Shown: positions 40,891-51,517 of the stretch, piece by piece
Position numbering within the stretch: position 1 is the stretch's first letter
Layout of the letters: each line of letters opens with the position of its first letter
From: Zhihengliuella sp.
GTDB lineage: Bacteria; Actinomycetota; Actinomycetes; Actinomycetales; Micrococcaceae
Assembly: GCF_031178195.1 (NCBI RefSeq)
Contig: NZ_JAPSJL010000006.1
Location: 62,001 to 126,000 of the forward strand
Length of the DNA: 64,000 bases
Direction of reading: 5' to 3'
Position numbers and translations under genes: made by a program
Notes under the pieces: model-generated
The model's database searches: none
What the model was told of the DNA's origin: nothing
What the model saw: the letters and a program-made list of their open reading frames with translations, nothing else

Positions 40891-42717
40891 GTGCATGCAT
40901 CGAGCGGGGAGCGCCCGTCCTACGTCGTCGTCGCCGCGTGGTCCGCGGAGCCGGCGCCCGCGCCGTTCGATCTGCGTCGGCTGCCCGAGAAGGAGGACGC
41001 GCCGGCACCACGACGGGACGGCCCCGGAGCCGGCGAACCCCTGGGAGCCGTCCTGTTCCTCGATGCGCGCGGCCGTTCGATGCTGCCCGTGCAGTCCTTC
41101 ACGTTCGCGGATCTGGCGGACCTGGTGACCTACTGCGAGTCACGGGCCCTCCGCTGGGTCTGGGAGTCGACCCGTCGCTGGTACGCCCTCCTGCTCAGCG
41201 ACTCGCACACGGTCGACCGGGCGTGGGACGTCGGCTTGATCCGCACCATCCTGCAGCGCTCCCCGGTCACCGGTCGGAGCGCCTACGCCCAGGCCCTCCC
41301 GCCGGTCGTCGAGCACGACGACGCCAGCGTCCGCGACGCCGAGCACGCCGACAGCCGCCGGGCCGGGCTGGACGCACGCCCGGGACAGGACTCGCTCTTC
41401 GCCGCACCGACCCCGGCCGCGACCGGCCCGAGCGTCGAGACGGTGGCCGAGGAGTTCCGGGCCCAGCACGCCGCCATCCCGGCCGATGTCCCGGGCCGCA
41501 AGCTCGAGCTGCTGGCCACGGCGGAGACCGTCGGCGCCCTCATCGCCGCGGAGATCCGCGCCACCGGGATGCCGTGGCGGGCGGACCTCCACCGGGCACT
41601 GCTGGAGGAGCGGCTCGGCCCCCGGCCCGCCCCCGGGCACCGGCCCGCCAGACTCGAGGAGATCGCCAACCGCCTCCGCGAACAGCTCGACGCGCCCCGG
41701 CTCAACCCCGACTCCCCGCAGGAGCTCCTGCGCGCGTTGCACCGGGCCGGGATCGATGTCCGGAGCACCAGCCAGTGGGAGCTCGCCGAGCACGACCACC
41801 CCTCCCTCGAGACGCTCGAGCAGTACAAGAAGCTCTCGCGCCTGTTCACCGCCAACGGGTGGGCCTGGCTCGAGGCGTGGATCCACGACGGCCGGTTCTG
41901 GCCGGACTACACGGTCGGCGGCGTCGTGACCGGACGGTGGTCCGCGCGCGGGGGCGGGGCCCTGCAGATCCCCGCGACCATCCGCTCGGCCGTGCACGCC
42001 GACTACGGCTCCAAGCTCGTGGTGGCCGACGCGGCCCAGCTCGAGCCGCGGATCCTCGCCGCCATGAGCGGCGACGAGGCACTCGCCGCGGCATCGACCG
42101 GCCAGGACCTCTACCAGGGCATCGCGAACATGGGCTTCGGCGGGGACCGCAGCCAGGCGAAGCTCGCGATGCTCGGCGCCATGTACGGCCAGACCACCGG
42201 GGAGGCGGGCCGGCTCATGGGCCAGCTGAGCAGGACGTTCGGCCTCGCCGTCGCACTGGTCGAGCAGGCGGCGCGGGACGGCGAGGCCGGACGGATCGTC
42301 ACCACGTTCCTGGGGCGGGGATGCCCCCCGCCGGACGCGGCCTTCGTGGCGGCCCGGCGGGCCGCCAACTCCGTGGACGCGACGGCGGCCGACCAGGCGC
42401 GCGCCGACTCGGTCGCCCGCACCCGGGGCCGCTTCACCCGGAACTTCGTGGTGCAGGGGACTGCCGCCGAGTGGGCGCTGTGCTGGCTCGGCCAGATCCG
42501 CCACGGCCTGCGCAACCGGCTCCCCGACCTCAGTTCGAGGATCGTGTTCTTCCTGCACGACGAGGTCATGCTGCACGTGCCCAACGCGCAGGTCGACGAG
42601 GTGGTGGCCATCGTCCACGAGGCGGCGGCGAGAGCGACCGCCCTGGTGTTCCGCTCCGACCTGGTGGAGACGCCCGTGACCGTTGCGGTCGTCGACTCCT
42701 ACGACCAGGCCAAATAG
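40891..42717 (+). CDS. Family A DNA polymerase (actinobacterial bifunctional 3'-5' exonuclease/polymerase type)
   Basis: 608 residues, distinct from housekeeping PolA. The N-terminal 200 residues correspond to an exonuclease-like region without convincing DEDD residues. The polymerase domain shows motif A 'KLVVADAAQLEPRILAAMSGDEAL' (Ala for the usual Tyr/Ser of DYSQIELR), motif B 'RSQAKLAMLGAMYGQTTGEAG' and motif C 'VFFLHDEVMLHVP' with the catalytic Asp-Glu. 'VVQGTAAEWALCWL' follows the family pattern. GTG 40891 is used; the track start lies 52 codons upstream in the divergent promoter region. No 5' nuclease domain. Likely a repair polymerase. Confidence 0.88.
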   Translation: MHASSGERPSYVVVAAWSAEPAPAPFDLRRLPEKEDAPAPRRDGPGAGEPLGAVLFLDARGRSMLPVQSFTFADLADLVTYCESRALRWVWESTRRWYALLLSDSHTVDRAWDVGLIRTILQRSPVTGRSAYAQALPPVVEHDDASVRDAEHADSRRAGLDARPGQDSLFAAPTPAATGPSVETVAEEFRAQHAAIPADVPGRKLELLATAETVGALIAAEIRATGMPWRADLHRALLEERLGPRPAPGHRPARLEEIANRLREQLDAPRLNPDSPQELLRALHRAGIDVRSTSQWELAEHDHPSLETLEQYKKLSRLFTANGWAWLEAWIHDGRFWPDYTVGGVVTGRWSARGGGALQIPATIRSAVHADYGSKLVVADAAQLEPRILAAMSGDEALAAASTGQDLYQGIANMGFGGDRSQAKLAMLGAMYGQTTGEAGRLMGQLSRTFGLAVALVEQAARDGEAGRIVTTFLGRGCPPPDAAFVAARRAANSVDATAADQARADSVARTRGRFTRNFVVQGTAAEWALCWLGQIRHGLRNRLPDLSSRIVFFLHDEVMLHVPNAQVDEVVAIVHEAAARATALVFRSDLVETPVTVAVVDSYDQAK

Positions 42718-42749
42718 CCGCTCCCGCGCCCTCCGCCTCGCAGCCCGGC

Positions 42750-43457
42750 CTAACGCCGGATGCGGTGCTCCCGGGTCCGGTCCCACGGCCGGGTCCAGCC
42801 GAGCTCGTCGAAGATCGAGGAGACCACCATTGCGGTGAAGCCCCAGATCAGCGTGCCGCCGATCCGGAACGCGGGCCCCTCGAAGCGGCGCCCGTCCCGT
42901 TCGAGGACCGTCAGCACGCGGTTCCCCGGATCCAGCAGGTCGGCGACCGGGACGCGGAAGACGTGCGCCGACTCCTCCGGATCGACGACGAAGATCTCGG
43001 ACGGCTGGGCCCACCAGCCCAGGACCGGCGTGACGAGGAAGTCGCTCACGGGCAGCTCGCGATCGACCAGCGTGCCGAGGACCTCGACGCCGGCAGGGTC
43101 CAGCCCGGTCTCCTCCACCGCCTCACGCAGTGCCGCGTCGACGACGGACGCATCGGTCGGGTCCACCTTCCCGCCCGGGAAGGCGACCTGCCCCGCATGC
43201 TGGCGCAGCGTCGTCGCACGCTCCACGAATAGCAGGTCCAGGTCCTCCGGGACGGCGTCGGAGGCGTGCACGGCGGGCCGGTCGTCGAGCCGGCCGAAGA
43301 GGATCAGCACCGCGGCCCGCCGCAGCACCGCCGGGTCGGCCGTCGCGACCCGCGACTCCTCCGGCAGACGGGTATCGGCGCCGCCGGCCCGCAGCGCCCG
43401 GTGCCGGGCCACCAGCTGCAGCAGCTGGGCCCGGACGTCCTGGGCCGTGGCGGTCAC
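42750..43457 (-). CDS. CoA pyrophosphatase-type Nudix hydrolase
   Basis: 235 residues. Nudix box with the CoA-specific upstream extension: 'LRQHAGQVAFPGGKVDPTDASVVDAALREAVEETGLDPAGVEVLG' (about residues 86-130); LRQHAGQxxFPGG is the UPF0035/CoAse signature preceding REAxEETG. Cleaves CoA or oxidised CoA to phosphopantetheine and 3',5'-ADP. Downstream of nth on the same strand by 10 bp, as in mycobacteria (Rv3672c-Rv3674c area). GTG start at 43457; converges with the polymerase gene. Confidence 0.9.
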   Translation of the reverse strand: MTATAQDVRAQLLQLVARHRALRAGGADTRLPEESRVATADPAVLRRAAVLILFGRLDDRPAVHASDAVPEDLDLLFVERATTLRQHAGQVAFPGGKVDPTDASVVDAALREAVEETGLDPAGVEVLGTLVDRELPVSDFLVTPVLGWWAQPSEIFVVDPEESAHVFRVPVADLLDPGNRVLTVLERDGRRFEGPAFRIGGTLIWGFTAMVVSSIFDELGWTRPWDRTREHRIRR

Positions 43458-43467
43458 CGCGGCCTCC

Positions 43468-44283
43468 TCACGCTCCGAGGCCGTAGCCGAGCTCGCGCAG
43501 CTCGCGCCGGGTCCGCCCGGCGAGCAGGTGGGCGAGCAGCTCCTCGCGACCGGGCGCGAGCTCGTACTTCAGCAGCCTTCGCGCCTTCTCGGGGTCTGTC
43601 TCGCCCTCGCCGTAGGACGGGCACCACGTCGCGACCGGGCACGCGCCGCAGGCCGGTCGGCGCGCATGGCAGATCCGCCGGCCATGGAAGATCACCACCT
43701 GGGACAGCATCGTCCAGTCCCGTTTCTCGAAGAGCTCGCCCACCTCGTGCTCGACCTTCACCGGGTCCTCCGAGGCCGTCCAGCCGAAGCGGCGCGAGAG
43801 TCGCCCGAAATGCGTGTCGACAGTGATCCCGGGGACGCCGAAGGCATTCGCCAGCACCACGTTGGCCGTCTTCCGCCCCACGCCCGGCAGGGTGACCAGG
43901 TCCTCGAGCCGGGGCGGGACCTCGCCGTCGTACTCGTCCACCAGGCGCTGCGCCAGCGACTGGACGTTCCGGGCCTTGGCCCGGTAGAAGCCCGTGGGCC
44001 GGAGGATCTCCTCGAGCTCGGCCGTGTCGGCCTGGGCGAGGGCGAGCGCGTCCGGGTACCTCGCGAAGAGGACCGGCGTGGTCGCATTGATGCGCACGTC
44101 GGTGGTCTGCGCGGAGAGGACGGTGGCGATGAGCAATTCGAAGGGCGTCTCGAAGTCCAGCTCCGGGACGGCGTACGGATACGTCTCCACGAGGCCGCGG
44201 TAGATCCTCCGGGCCCGGCGCTTCAGCGCCAGCCGGGACTCCGGCTGGGCCGAGCCCGCCCTGCGCTGCGTCTGCTCCGGCAT
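43468..44283 (-). CDS. nth: Endonuclease III
   Basis: Base-excision-repair DNA glycosylase/AP lyase for oxidised pyrimidines. 271 residues: helix-hairpin-helix '[21 protein letters not shown]' with the catalytic Lys, catalytic Asp in '[15 protein letters not shown]', and the [4Fe-4S] cluster '[17 protein letters not shown]' (C-x6-C-x2-C-x5-C). The N-terminal 30 residues ('[22 protein letters not shown]') are an extra basic tail, and about 35 residues follow the cluster. The start is 3 bp after the stop of the upstream membrane protein gene. Confidence 0.96.
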   Translation of the reverse strand: MPEQTQRRAGSAQPESRLALKRRARRIYRGLVETYPYAVPELDFETPFELLIATVLSAQTTDVRINATTPVLFARYPDALALAQADTAELEEILRPTGFYRAKARNVQSLAQRLVDEYDGEVPPRLEDLVTLPGVGRKTANVVLANAFGVPGITVDTHFGRLSRRFGWTASEDPVKVEHEVGELFEKRDWTMLSQVVIFHGRRICHARRPACGACPVATWCPSYGEGETDPEKARRLLKYELAPGREELLAHLLAGRTRRELRELGYGLGA

Positions 44284-44286
44284 GCG

Positions 44287-45513
44287 TCAGGCCCGCTGGA
44301 TGGCTTCGAGGTCGAACAGGAGCCCGATCCGCCCGTCCGTGTGCTGCACCAGCAGGTGGTCGCCGCGCTCGGCGAGCGCCAGGTTCCACTCGCCCGGCTG
44401 CACCGCGAAGAGCGGCCGGCGCGTCTCCGGGTCGACGGCGTCGCGCGGGGCGGGGACGGCGAACCAGAAGGCCTCGCTCGGCTCGGGCGCCTGGACCGTC
44501 CCGTGGTGCGACGGCGATTCGACGGCGGCGAGGACGTCGTCGCCGCCCGTTCCCGCTCCGCCGGGGACCACCGGGACGCTCGCGGGCGCCGGCGCGGGGT
44601 CAGTTTCGACGGCGGGCGCTCCGCTCGTCGCGGCCACGAGTCCCGCGGGGGCGGGCCGCTGACCCGCCCCTCCGGACGGGCCCCCGCCCGCGAGGTCCCC
44701 GCGGGCGTCCACCGGACCCCGGGCGGCCGGGTCGATGACCGCACCGTCCGTCCCCGGGGCGCGGCCGGGTCCGCCGGGGGCGATTCCTCCGGCGACGGGC
44801 ACGCCGGCCGCCTCGTCCGACGACGGTCTCCCGTCCTGCCGCACCGCTCGTGCCGGGTGCTGGGCCTCGGCCGCGGGCACGACGGTGGTCCGCCGCTCCG
44901 CCGCGCCCGCACGGCGGGCCACGGGACGCACGGGCCGGGCCAGCAACGGCCCCTCCCCCGGGGCGAAGTCCCCGGCGAACGCACCGATGTAGGGCGCCGC
45001 CGTCGTGCCCGCCACCAGGCCCAGTGCACCCAGGAGGCAGAGCACATAGGCGGGGCTCATGAGATTGATCCCCGCGAAGAAGAAGTACGCGGCGGACAGC
45101 ACGGCCACGACGGACCCGATCTGGTCCAGGGTCAGGGAGGCCCACCGGACGCGCGTTCGGCCGGCCAGACGGCGCCACCCGAACGCCACGCCGACGGCCA
45201 GGGGCAGGAGGAAGTAGACGAACTGGTTGAACTGCCATCCGGCCTGGAGCCAGGCGCTCGTGAGCGCCTGCATGAACGCGAACGGGAGGACCGAGCCGAC
45301 CAGGACCACACCGGCGGACACCACGACCACCAGGTCGCGGAGCGTCCACAGGCCGAGGGCGGCGGGGGCCGGCGGCCAGGCCCCCTCGCCGGCGGCGGGA
45401 GCCGGGTCCGCGTGATCGGCCCGGGCCCGGGCGGTGGGCTCCGGCGCCGTCTCCCCTGCCGCCGTCTCCGGGGGCGTGCCCGCGTCCGGGGCGCTGTCGA
45501 TCCTCGAGCCCAT
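44287..45513 (-). CDS. Four-helix membrane protein with Ala/Pro/Gly-rich linker and C-terminal domain
   Basis: I do not recognise a family. 408 residues: disordered N-terminus of about 55 residues, four transmembrane helices ('LVVVVSAGVVLVGSVLPFAF', 'QFVYFLLPLAVGVAFGW', 'GSVVAVLSAAYFFFAGINLM', 'AYVLCLLGALGLVAGTTAAP'), a linker of about 170 residues, then a compact C-terminal segment 'EAFWFAVPAPRDAVDPETRRPLFAVQPGEWNLALAERGDHLLVQHTDGRIGLLFDLEAIQRA' that looks like a folded beta domain. AAGGAG six bases before ATG 45513 fixes the start. It is first in an apparent operon with nth and the Nudix gene, and divergent from acs. Confidence 0.8.
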   Translation of the reverse strand: MGSRIDSAPDAGTPPETAAGETAPEPTARARADHADPAPAAGEGAWPPAPAALGLWTLRDLVVVVSAGVVLVGSVLPFAFMQALTSAWLQAGWQFNQFVYFLLPLAVGVAFGWRRLAGRTRVRWASLTLDQIGSVVAVLSAAYFFFAGINLMSPAYVLCLLGALGLVAGTTAAPYIGAFAGDFAPGEGPLLARPVRPVARRAGAAERRTTVVPAAEAQHPARAVRQDGRPSSDEAAGVPVAGGIAPGGPGRAPGTDGAVIDPAARGPVDARGDLAGGGPSGGAGQRPAPAGLVAATSGAPAVETDPAPAPASVPVVPGGAGTGGDDVLAAVESPSHHGTVQAPEPSEAFWFAVPAPRDAVDPETRRPLFAVQPGEWNLALAERGDHLLVQHTDGRIGLLFDLEAIQRA

Positions 45514-45662
45514 CACCGTCTCCTTGTGCGAGTGCCGTCTGCCTCCCGAGCTTAGTAGGCCGCGGCGTTTCCCGCGCCCCCGCCCGGCCCCGACCGCTCA
45601 TCGCAGATTCTGCGCCTCCCATCCCCAGAACCGTGACGGCCGACACGTGAGACCGGAGCCCC

Positions 45663-45678
45663 TGTGTAACCTGTGACA
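45663..45678. promoter_or_regulatory. Candidate Crp/GlxR site upstream of acs
   Basis: TGTGT-AACCTG-TGACA, matching 8 of 10 conserved positions of TGTGA-N6-TCACA, 35 bp before the acs start. acs is a known GlxR target in Corynebacterium, and a Crp gene lies in this window. Confidence 0.4.
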
Positions 45679-45712
45679 CAGACGACCCGCCACTGAACGG
45701 AAAGGATCCGTC

Positions 45713-47695
<1,983 letters not shown>

Positions 47696-47733
47696 CCCTG
47701 CCAGCAGTCCCGTCAGCAGCGCTGCTGCGCCCG

Positions 47734-47777
47734 ACGACGGCGGGTCCCGCTCCGGGAGGGGTGGGACCCGCCGTCGT
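47734..47777 (+). terminator. Terminator hairpin after acs
   Basis: ACGACGGCGGGTCCC pairs perfectly with GGGACCCGCCGTCGT (15 bp, 14-base loop), 38 bp after the acs stop. No T run. Confidence 0.7.
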
Positions 47778-47851
47778 GCCGGTGCCCTGCGGCCCCTCCG
47801 CCGGCGTCCCGAGATGTGACGCGCAGCGGTGTGCCGCGGTTCCCGGTGTGC

Positions 47852-47857
47852 TTATAT
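47852..47857 (+). promoter_or_regulatory. -10 element of leaderless aroQ
   Basis: TTATAT preceded by TGTGC, six bases before the aroQ ATG; no ribosome binding site is present. Confidence 0.5.
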
Positions 47858-47863
47858 GGGCGC

Positions 47864-48352
47864 ATGAGCGCTCCCAAGATCCTGATCCTCAACGGCCCGA
47901 ACCTGAACCTGCTCGGGACGCGGGAGCCGACGGTCTACGGGCAGCAGACGCTGCAGGACGTCGAGTCGCTCTGCCGCGAGGAGGCCGCCCGCCACGGGCT
48001 GGACGTCGAGTTCGTGCAGTCCAACCACGAGGGCGACCTGATCGACGCCCTGCACCGGGCCCGGCTCGAGGCGGCCGGCGTCGTCTTCAACCCGGGCGCC
48101 TACACCCACACGTCGATCGCGCTCGCGGACGCGGTCTCCGGCATCGAGCTGCCGGTCGTCGAGGTCCACATCTCCAACGTGCACGCCCGCGAGGCGTTCC
48201 GCCACCACTCCTTCATCTCCCCCGTCGCCGCGGCGGTCTTCATCGGCGCGGGGGTCAACGGCTACCGGCTGGGCATCGCCCAGCTCGCCCACCTCTTCGA
48301 GGCCGCCGGCGCCGCGGGCAGGCCCGCCGGGGCCGACGAGCGAGACGCCTGA
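47864..48352 (+). CDS. aroQ: Type II 3-dehydroquinate dehydratase
   Basis: Third step of the shikimate pathway. 162 residues: 'KILILNGPNLNLLGTREPTVYG' (residues 5-26, lid and catalytic Tyr), 'QSNHEGDLIDALHRA', 'VVFNPGAYTHTSIALADAV', 'VVEVHISNVHAREAFRHHSFISPVAAAVFIGAGVNGYRLGIAQLAHL' with the catalytic His in the HISN region. ATG 47864 ('MSAPKIL') is chosen because TTATAT lies six bases before it. The track's earlier start is unsupported. It is followed 2 bp later by the DUF2332 gene. Confidence 0.96.
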   Translation: MSAPKILILNGPNLNLLGTREPTVYGQQTLQDVESLCREEAARHGLDVEFVQSNHEGDLIDALHRARLEAAGVVFNPGAYTHTSIALADAVSGIELPVVEVHISNVHAREAFRHHSFISPVAAAVFIGAGVNGYRLGIAQLAHLFEAAGAAGRPAGADERDA

Positions 48353-48354
48353 CC

Positions 48355-49422
48355 ATGTTCTTCGGAACCGACGCCGCGGACCCGGGCACGGAGCGCGCCA
48401 ACACGGCGCGACGCTTCACGGAGTACGCGCGCGTATGGTTCCCCGCGCACTCCCCGCTGTACGCCGAGTGGGCCGAGGGCGTCGCCTCCGACGACGGGCT
48501 GCTGGACCTGATCCGTCGGCTGCCGCCGGACAAGCAGCAGCCCAACCTCGTCTTCGCGGCCGCACGCTTTCTCGGCTGCCCCGACGATTCCTTCCCCGTC
48601 CTCGCCGAGTTCCTGCGCGGCCGCTGGGACGAGGTCGCCGCCGAGCTCGCCGTCCGCCGAACCCAGACCAACGAACCGGCCCGCTGCGCCACGCTCCTGC
48701 CCGTCCTGTCGCGGATCCAGCGCGAGACCGGGAAGCCGCTCGCGCTCGTGGAACTCGGACCCTCCGCCGGCCTGTGCCTCCTGCCCGACCGCTACGCCTA
48801 TCAGTACGACCACGGTGCGGTCCTGGGCGCCGAGAACCTCGCCTCCGGGGCCCCGCTGCTCGCGTGCTCGACCGCCGGCGACCCGCCGCTGCCGGACCGG
48901 CTGCCCGAGATCGCCTCCCGCCAAGGAGTGGACCTCAACCCGCTCGACGGCGCCGACCCGGAGACCGCGCGCTGGCTGAAGTGCCTGGTCTGGCCGGGGC
49001 AGACGGACCGGCTCGCGCGCCTGACCGCGGCCCTGGGGGTCCTGACCGGGCACCAGCGATCCGCCGGGATGGCCCCCGGCGGGCCCGTCCGGCTGCACCG
49101 CGGCGACCTCCTCGAGCGGGTCGAGCCCCTGGTGCGGGCCGTCCCGGACGAGCACACCGCCGTCGTCCTCCACTCGGCCGTCATCTCCTATCTGCCCCCG
49201 GAGGTCCGCGAGCGGTTCACGGAGCTGGTGCGCACGCTGGACTGCCGGTGGATCTCCAACGAGGGCTTCTTCATGGATCCGAGCGGATCCGTCCCGCGCG
49301 AGCGCGCGGGCATGTTCACGCTCGCGCTCGACGGCGTGCCCCTGGCCTACACGGGACAGCACGGCGCCGAACTCCACTGGGTGCCCGGGGGCCACTGGCC
49401 CGAGGACGGCCAGCAGATCTAG
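48355..49422 (+). CDS. DUF2332 family protein
   Basis: 355 residues of the actinobacterial and proteobacterial DUF2332 family, not shown separately in the track. Conserved stretches: 'FTEYARVWFPAHSPLYAEWAEGVASDDGLLDLIRRLPPDKQQPNLVFAAARFL', 'LVELGPSAGLCLLPDRYAYQY' (similar to a SAM-binding GxSAG loop), 'VVLHSAVISYLPPEVRERF', 'RWISNEGFF' and 'LALDGVPLAYTGQHGAELHW'. The middle motifs resemble a methyltransferase-like fold, but no activity is established to my knowledge. It starts 2 bp after aroQ and overlaps the stop of the opposing response-regulator gene by 4 bp. Confidence 0.88.
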   Translation: MFFGTDAADPGTERANTARRFTEYARVWFPAHSPLYAEWAEGVASDDGLLDLIRRLPPDKQQPNLVFAAARFLGCPDDSFPVLAEFLRGRWDEVAAELAVRRTQTNEPARCATLLPVLSRIQRETGKPLALVELGPSAGLCLLPDRYAYQYDHGAVLGAENLASGAPLLACSTAGDPPLPDRLPEIASRQGVDLNPLDGADPETARWLKCLVWPGQTDRLARLTAALGVLTGHQRSAGMAPGGPVRLHRGDLLERVEPLVRAVPDEHTAVVLHSAVISYLPPEVRERFTELVRTLDCRWISNEGFFMDPSGSVPRERAGMFTLALDGVPLAYTGQHGAELHWVPGGHWPEDGQQI

Positions 49423-50021
49423 ATCCAGCCGTTCTCCCAGGCCAGACGCGCCGCCTCGTGCCGGGTGTCGACGCCGAGCTTGGCGAGGATGGAGGACACG
49501 TAGTTCCGGACGGTGCCCTCCGCCAGATGCAGCTCCCGGGCGATGGCCGCGATGCGCGCACCCTCCCGCCCGACGCGCAGCACGTCGAGCTCGCGGTCGC
49601 TGAGCGGGCATTTCTCTCCGCTGAGCGCGCTGGCCGCGATCTCCGGGTCCACGTACCGCTTCCCCGCCGCGAGGTCGCGGATGACCCGCGCGAGCTCCTC
49701 GGCCGGCATGGACTTGGGTGCGAACCCGTTGACGCCCTCGTGCAGCGCGCGACGGAGCACGCCCGGACGGGCGTGCCGGGTGACGATCAGGGTCCGCGCG
49801 GGGACGCGCCGGCGGATGGCGGCCGCCGCGACGATCCCGTCGCTCGGCGGCATCTCCAGGTCCAGCACGCAGACGTCGGGCCGGTGCTCGACGGCGAGTT
49901 CGACGGCGGCCTGCGCGTCCCCGGTGCTGGCCACCACCTCGAGATCGTCCTCGAGCCCGAGGAGCGCCACGAGGGCCCCGCGGATCAGGTCCTCGTCGTC
50001 GGCGACGAGCACGCGGATCAT
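49419..50021 (-). CDS. LuxR/NarL-family response regulator (DesR-like)
   Basis: 200 residues: receiver domain 'IRVLVADDEDLIRGALVALLGLEDDLEVVASTGDAQAAVELAVEHRPDVCVLDLEMPPSDG', phospho-acceptor Asp in 'VLDLEMP', conserved Thr in 'TLIVTRHARPGVLRRALHEGVNGFAPKSMP', and a LuxR HTH 'PLSDRELDVLRVGREGARIAAIARELHLAEGTVRNYVSSILAKLGVDTRHEAARLAWENGWI'. This is the DesR-type architecture. Its ATG overlaps the kinase stop (ATGA), so the pair is coupled. Confidence 0.93.
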   Translation of the reverse strand: MIRVLVADDEDLIRGALVALLGLEDDLEVVASTGDAQAAVELAVEHRPDVCVLDLEMPPSDGIVAAAAIRRRVPARTLIVTRHARPGVLRRALHEGVNGFAPKSMPAEELARVIRDLAAGKRYVDPEIAASALSGEKCPLSDRELDVLRVGREGARIAAIARELHLAEGTVRNYVSSILAKLGVDTRHEAARLAWENGWI

Positions 50022-51328
50022 GCCTGCACCCCGCGCGCAGGCTCGCTCGGTGCGCCCGCCGCGACGGTGGCCTCCGGACCCGGAACCGGGGTGACCGGAA
50101 CCGTGGCGCGCACCACGAACTCCCCGTCACGGAGGCCGGCCTCGAAGCGGCCGCCTGCCTGCTCGATCCGGTCCCGCAGGCCCAGCAGGCCGGACGGGCC
50201 CACCCCCGCCGGTGCCTCCCCGCCGGGAGCCGTCGCGGGGGCGACGCCGTCGTTCCGGACCGTCAGCGTCACCGCCTGGGGTCCCTCCTCGAGCCTCAGC
50301 TCGGCACGCGTCGCCTGGGCGTGGCGGAGGATGTTCGTCGACGCCTCACGGATCACCCAGCCGAGCGCCTCCCGCGGCGTGCCGGCCAGCTCACGGCCCC
50401 ACCCCTGCACCCGGCAGTCGATCCCGGCGGCCCGCAGGACGTCGGCCGCGTTCTCCAGCTCCGTGGCGAAACCGACCCTGCGCAGGCCGCTGACCACGGC
50501 GCGGGTCTCCCCCATGGCCTCGGCCGCCGCGAGGCGCACCTTCCCGATCTGCTCGAGCGCCCCGGCCGGGTCGCGTTCGACGAGCCGCTCGGCCAGTTCG
50601 GCCTGCAGCGCGATGACCTGCAGGTGATGCCCCTGGATGTCGTGGAGGTCCGCGGCGATGCGCAGCCGCTCGCGGGCCACGGCCAGCTCGCGTTCGGCAG
50701 CGCGGCCCCGTTGGAGGCGGACGATGGCGTCCCACCACCACACGGACCCCAGCACGATCGGCGGGATCAGTGCGCCGTAGACCAGCACCACGACCGGTCC
50801 CGCACCGCCGCCGGAGTCGTCCCCGGTCATCCAGGGGGCGTCCGGGTGCAGGATCCGGAAGACGACGGCGATGGCCGCCACGAGCGCCGTGCCGGCCCAG
50901 AACAGCCGCCAACGGGCGGGCCGGGCCACCAGGCAGGCGATGTGGGACACCGCCAGCCACAGGGGCAGCAGCGGGGCCAGCCCGGCCTCCGGGGTGGCCC
51001 AGCTGCTCAGAGCCAGCAGGAGCGGGGCGAGGCCGACCGTGCCGGCCACCCGCCAGGCGGCAGGGCCCTCGTCCGGCCACCCGTTGCGGAACTGGAGCGA
51101 AGTCAGGACCGCGGCGAGGGCGGACGCGCTCAACAGCGCCAGCTGGACCATGCCGAAGACCCGCGCGGCGGTGCCGCCGCCGAGTGCCTCGTTGCCGCGG
51201 ACCAGCTCGCCGAACGCCATCGTGTACATCACGGCGTAGAGGAAGACCAGGGAAGCCCACGTCCACCACCAGAAGGCGTTCATGGCACGGTGCGAGTTCC
51301 GCTCGTGGACGGTACGGGGCAGGCTCAT
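50018..51328 (-). CDS. DesK-like sensor histidine kinase
   Basis: 436 residues: five to six N-terminal transmembrane helices without an extracytoplasmic sensor loop, as in DesK membrane-fluidity sensors, then a HisKA_3 domain 'ERLRIAADLHDIQGHHLQVIALQAELAERLVE' with the phosphorylated His and a HATPase_c domain ('LGWVIREASTNILRHAQATRAELRLE', 'GPSGLLGLRDRIEQAGG'). Start ATG 51328 ('MSLPRTVHE') is six bases after TACGCT; the track start 51352 lies upstream of that box. An inverted repeat lies in its promoter. Confidence 0.92.
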   Translation of the reverse strand: MSLPRTVHERNSHRAMNAFWWWTWASLVFLYAVMYTMAFGELVRGNEALGGGTAARVFGMVQLALLSASALAAVLTSLQFRNGWPDEGPAAWRVAGTVGLAPLLLALSSWATPEAGLAPLLPLWLAVSHIACLVARPARWRLFWAGTALVAAIAVVFRILHPDAPWMTGDDSGGGAGPVVVLVYGALIPPIVLGSVWWWDAIVRLQRGRAAERELAVARERLRIAADLHDIQGHHLQVIALQAELAERLVERDPAGALEQIGKVRLAAAEAMGETRAVVSGLRRVGFATELENAADVLRAAGIDCRVQGWGRELAGTPREALGWVIREASTNILRHAQATRAELRLEEGPQAVTLTVRNDGVAPATAPGGEAPAGVGPSGLLGLRDRIEQAGGRFEAGLRDGEFVVRATVPVTPVPGPEATVAAGAPSEPARGVQA

Positions 51329-51334
51329 GGCACC

Positions 51335-51340
51335 AGCGTA
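51335..51340 (-). promoter_or_regulatory. -10 element of the kinase-regulator operon
   Basis: Minus-strand TACGCT, six bases before ATG 51328. Confidence 0.45.
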
Positions 51341-51346
51341 GGACAG

Positions 51347-51358
51347 TGACATTTGTCA
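51347..51358. promoter_or_regulatory. Inverted repeat TGACA-TT-TGTCA, operator candidate
   Basis: Perfect 5-bp arms with a 2-bp spacer, just upstream of the kinase -10 box, in the 189-bp divergent region between the kinase and the multidrug-export gene. A dimeric regulator bound here would affect the kinase promoter and perhaps the exporter promoter. Confidence 0.45.
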
Positions 51359-51517
51359 GATGCGCCGCGTGTGGGAATGCACGGGATCGCCGGCCGCCAT
51401 GGCACTGGGCGGGCCCCGCCGCCGCTGGTGGACTGGTGGTCGAACGCAGAAGCGCACCGGTGGCACGGCGGCACCCGCCGCGCACCGTACGGCTCCACCC
51501 GACCCGAGGAGAACACC

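Noticed and set aside
47714-47727. Palindrome CAGCAGCGCTGCTG after acs
   Set aside because: Short and next to a much stronger hairpin; probably incidental to the terminator region.
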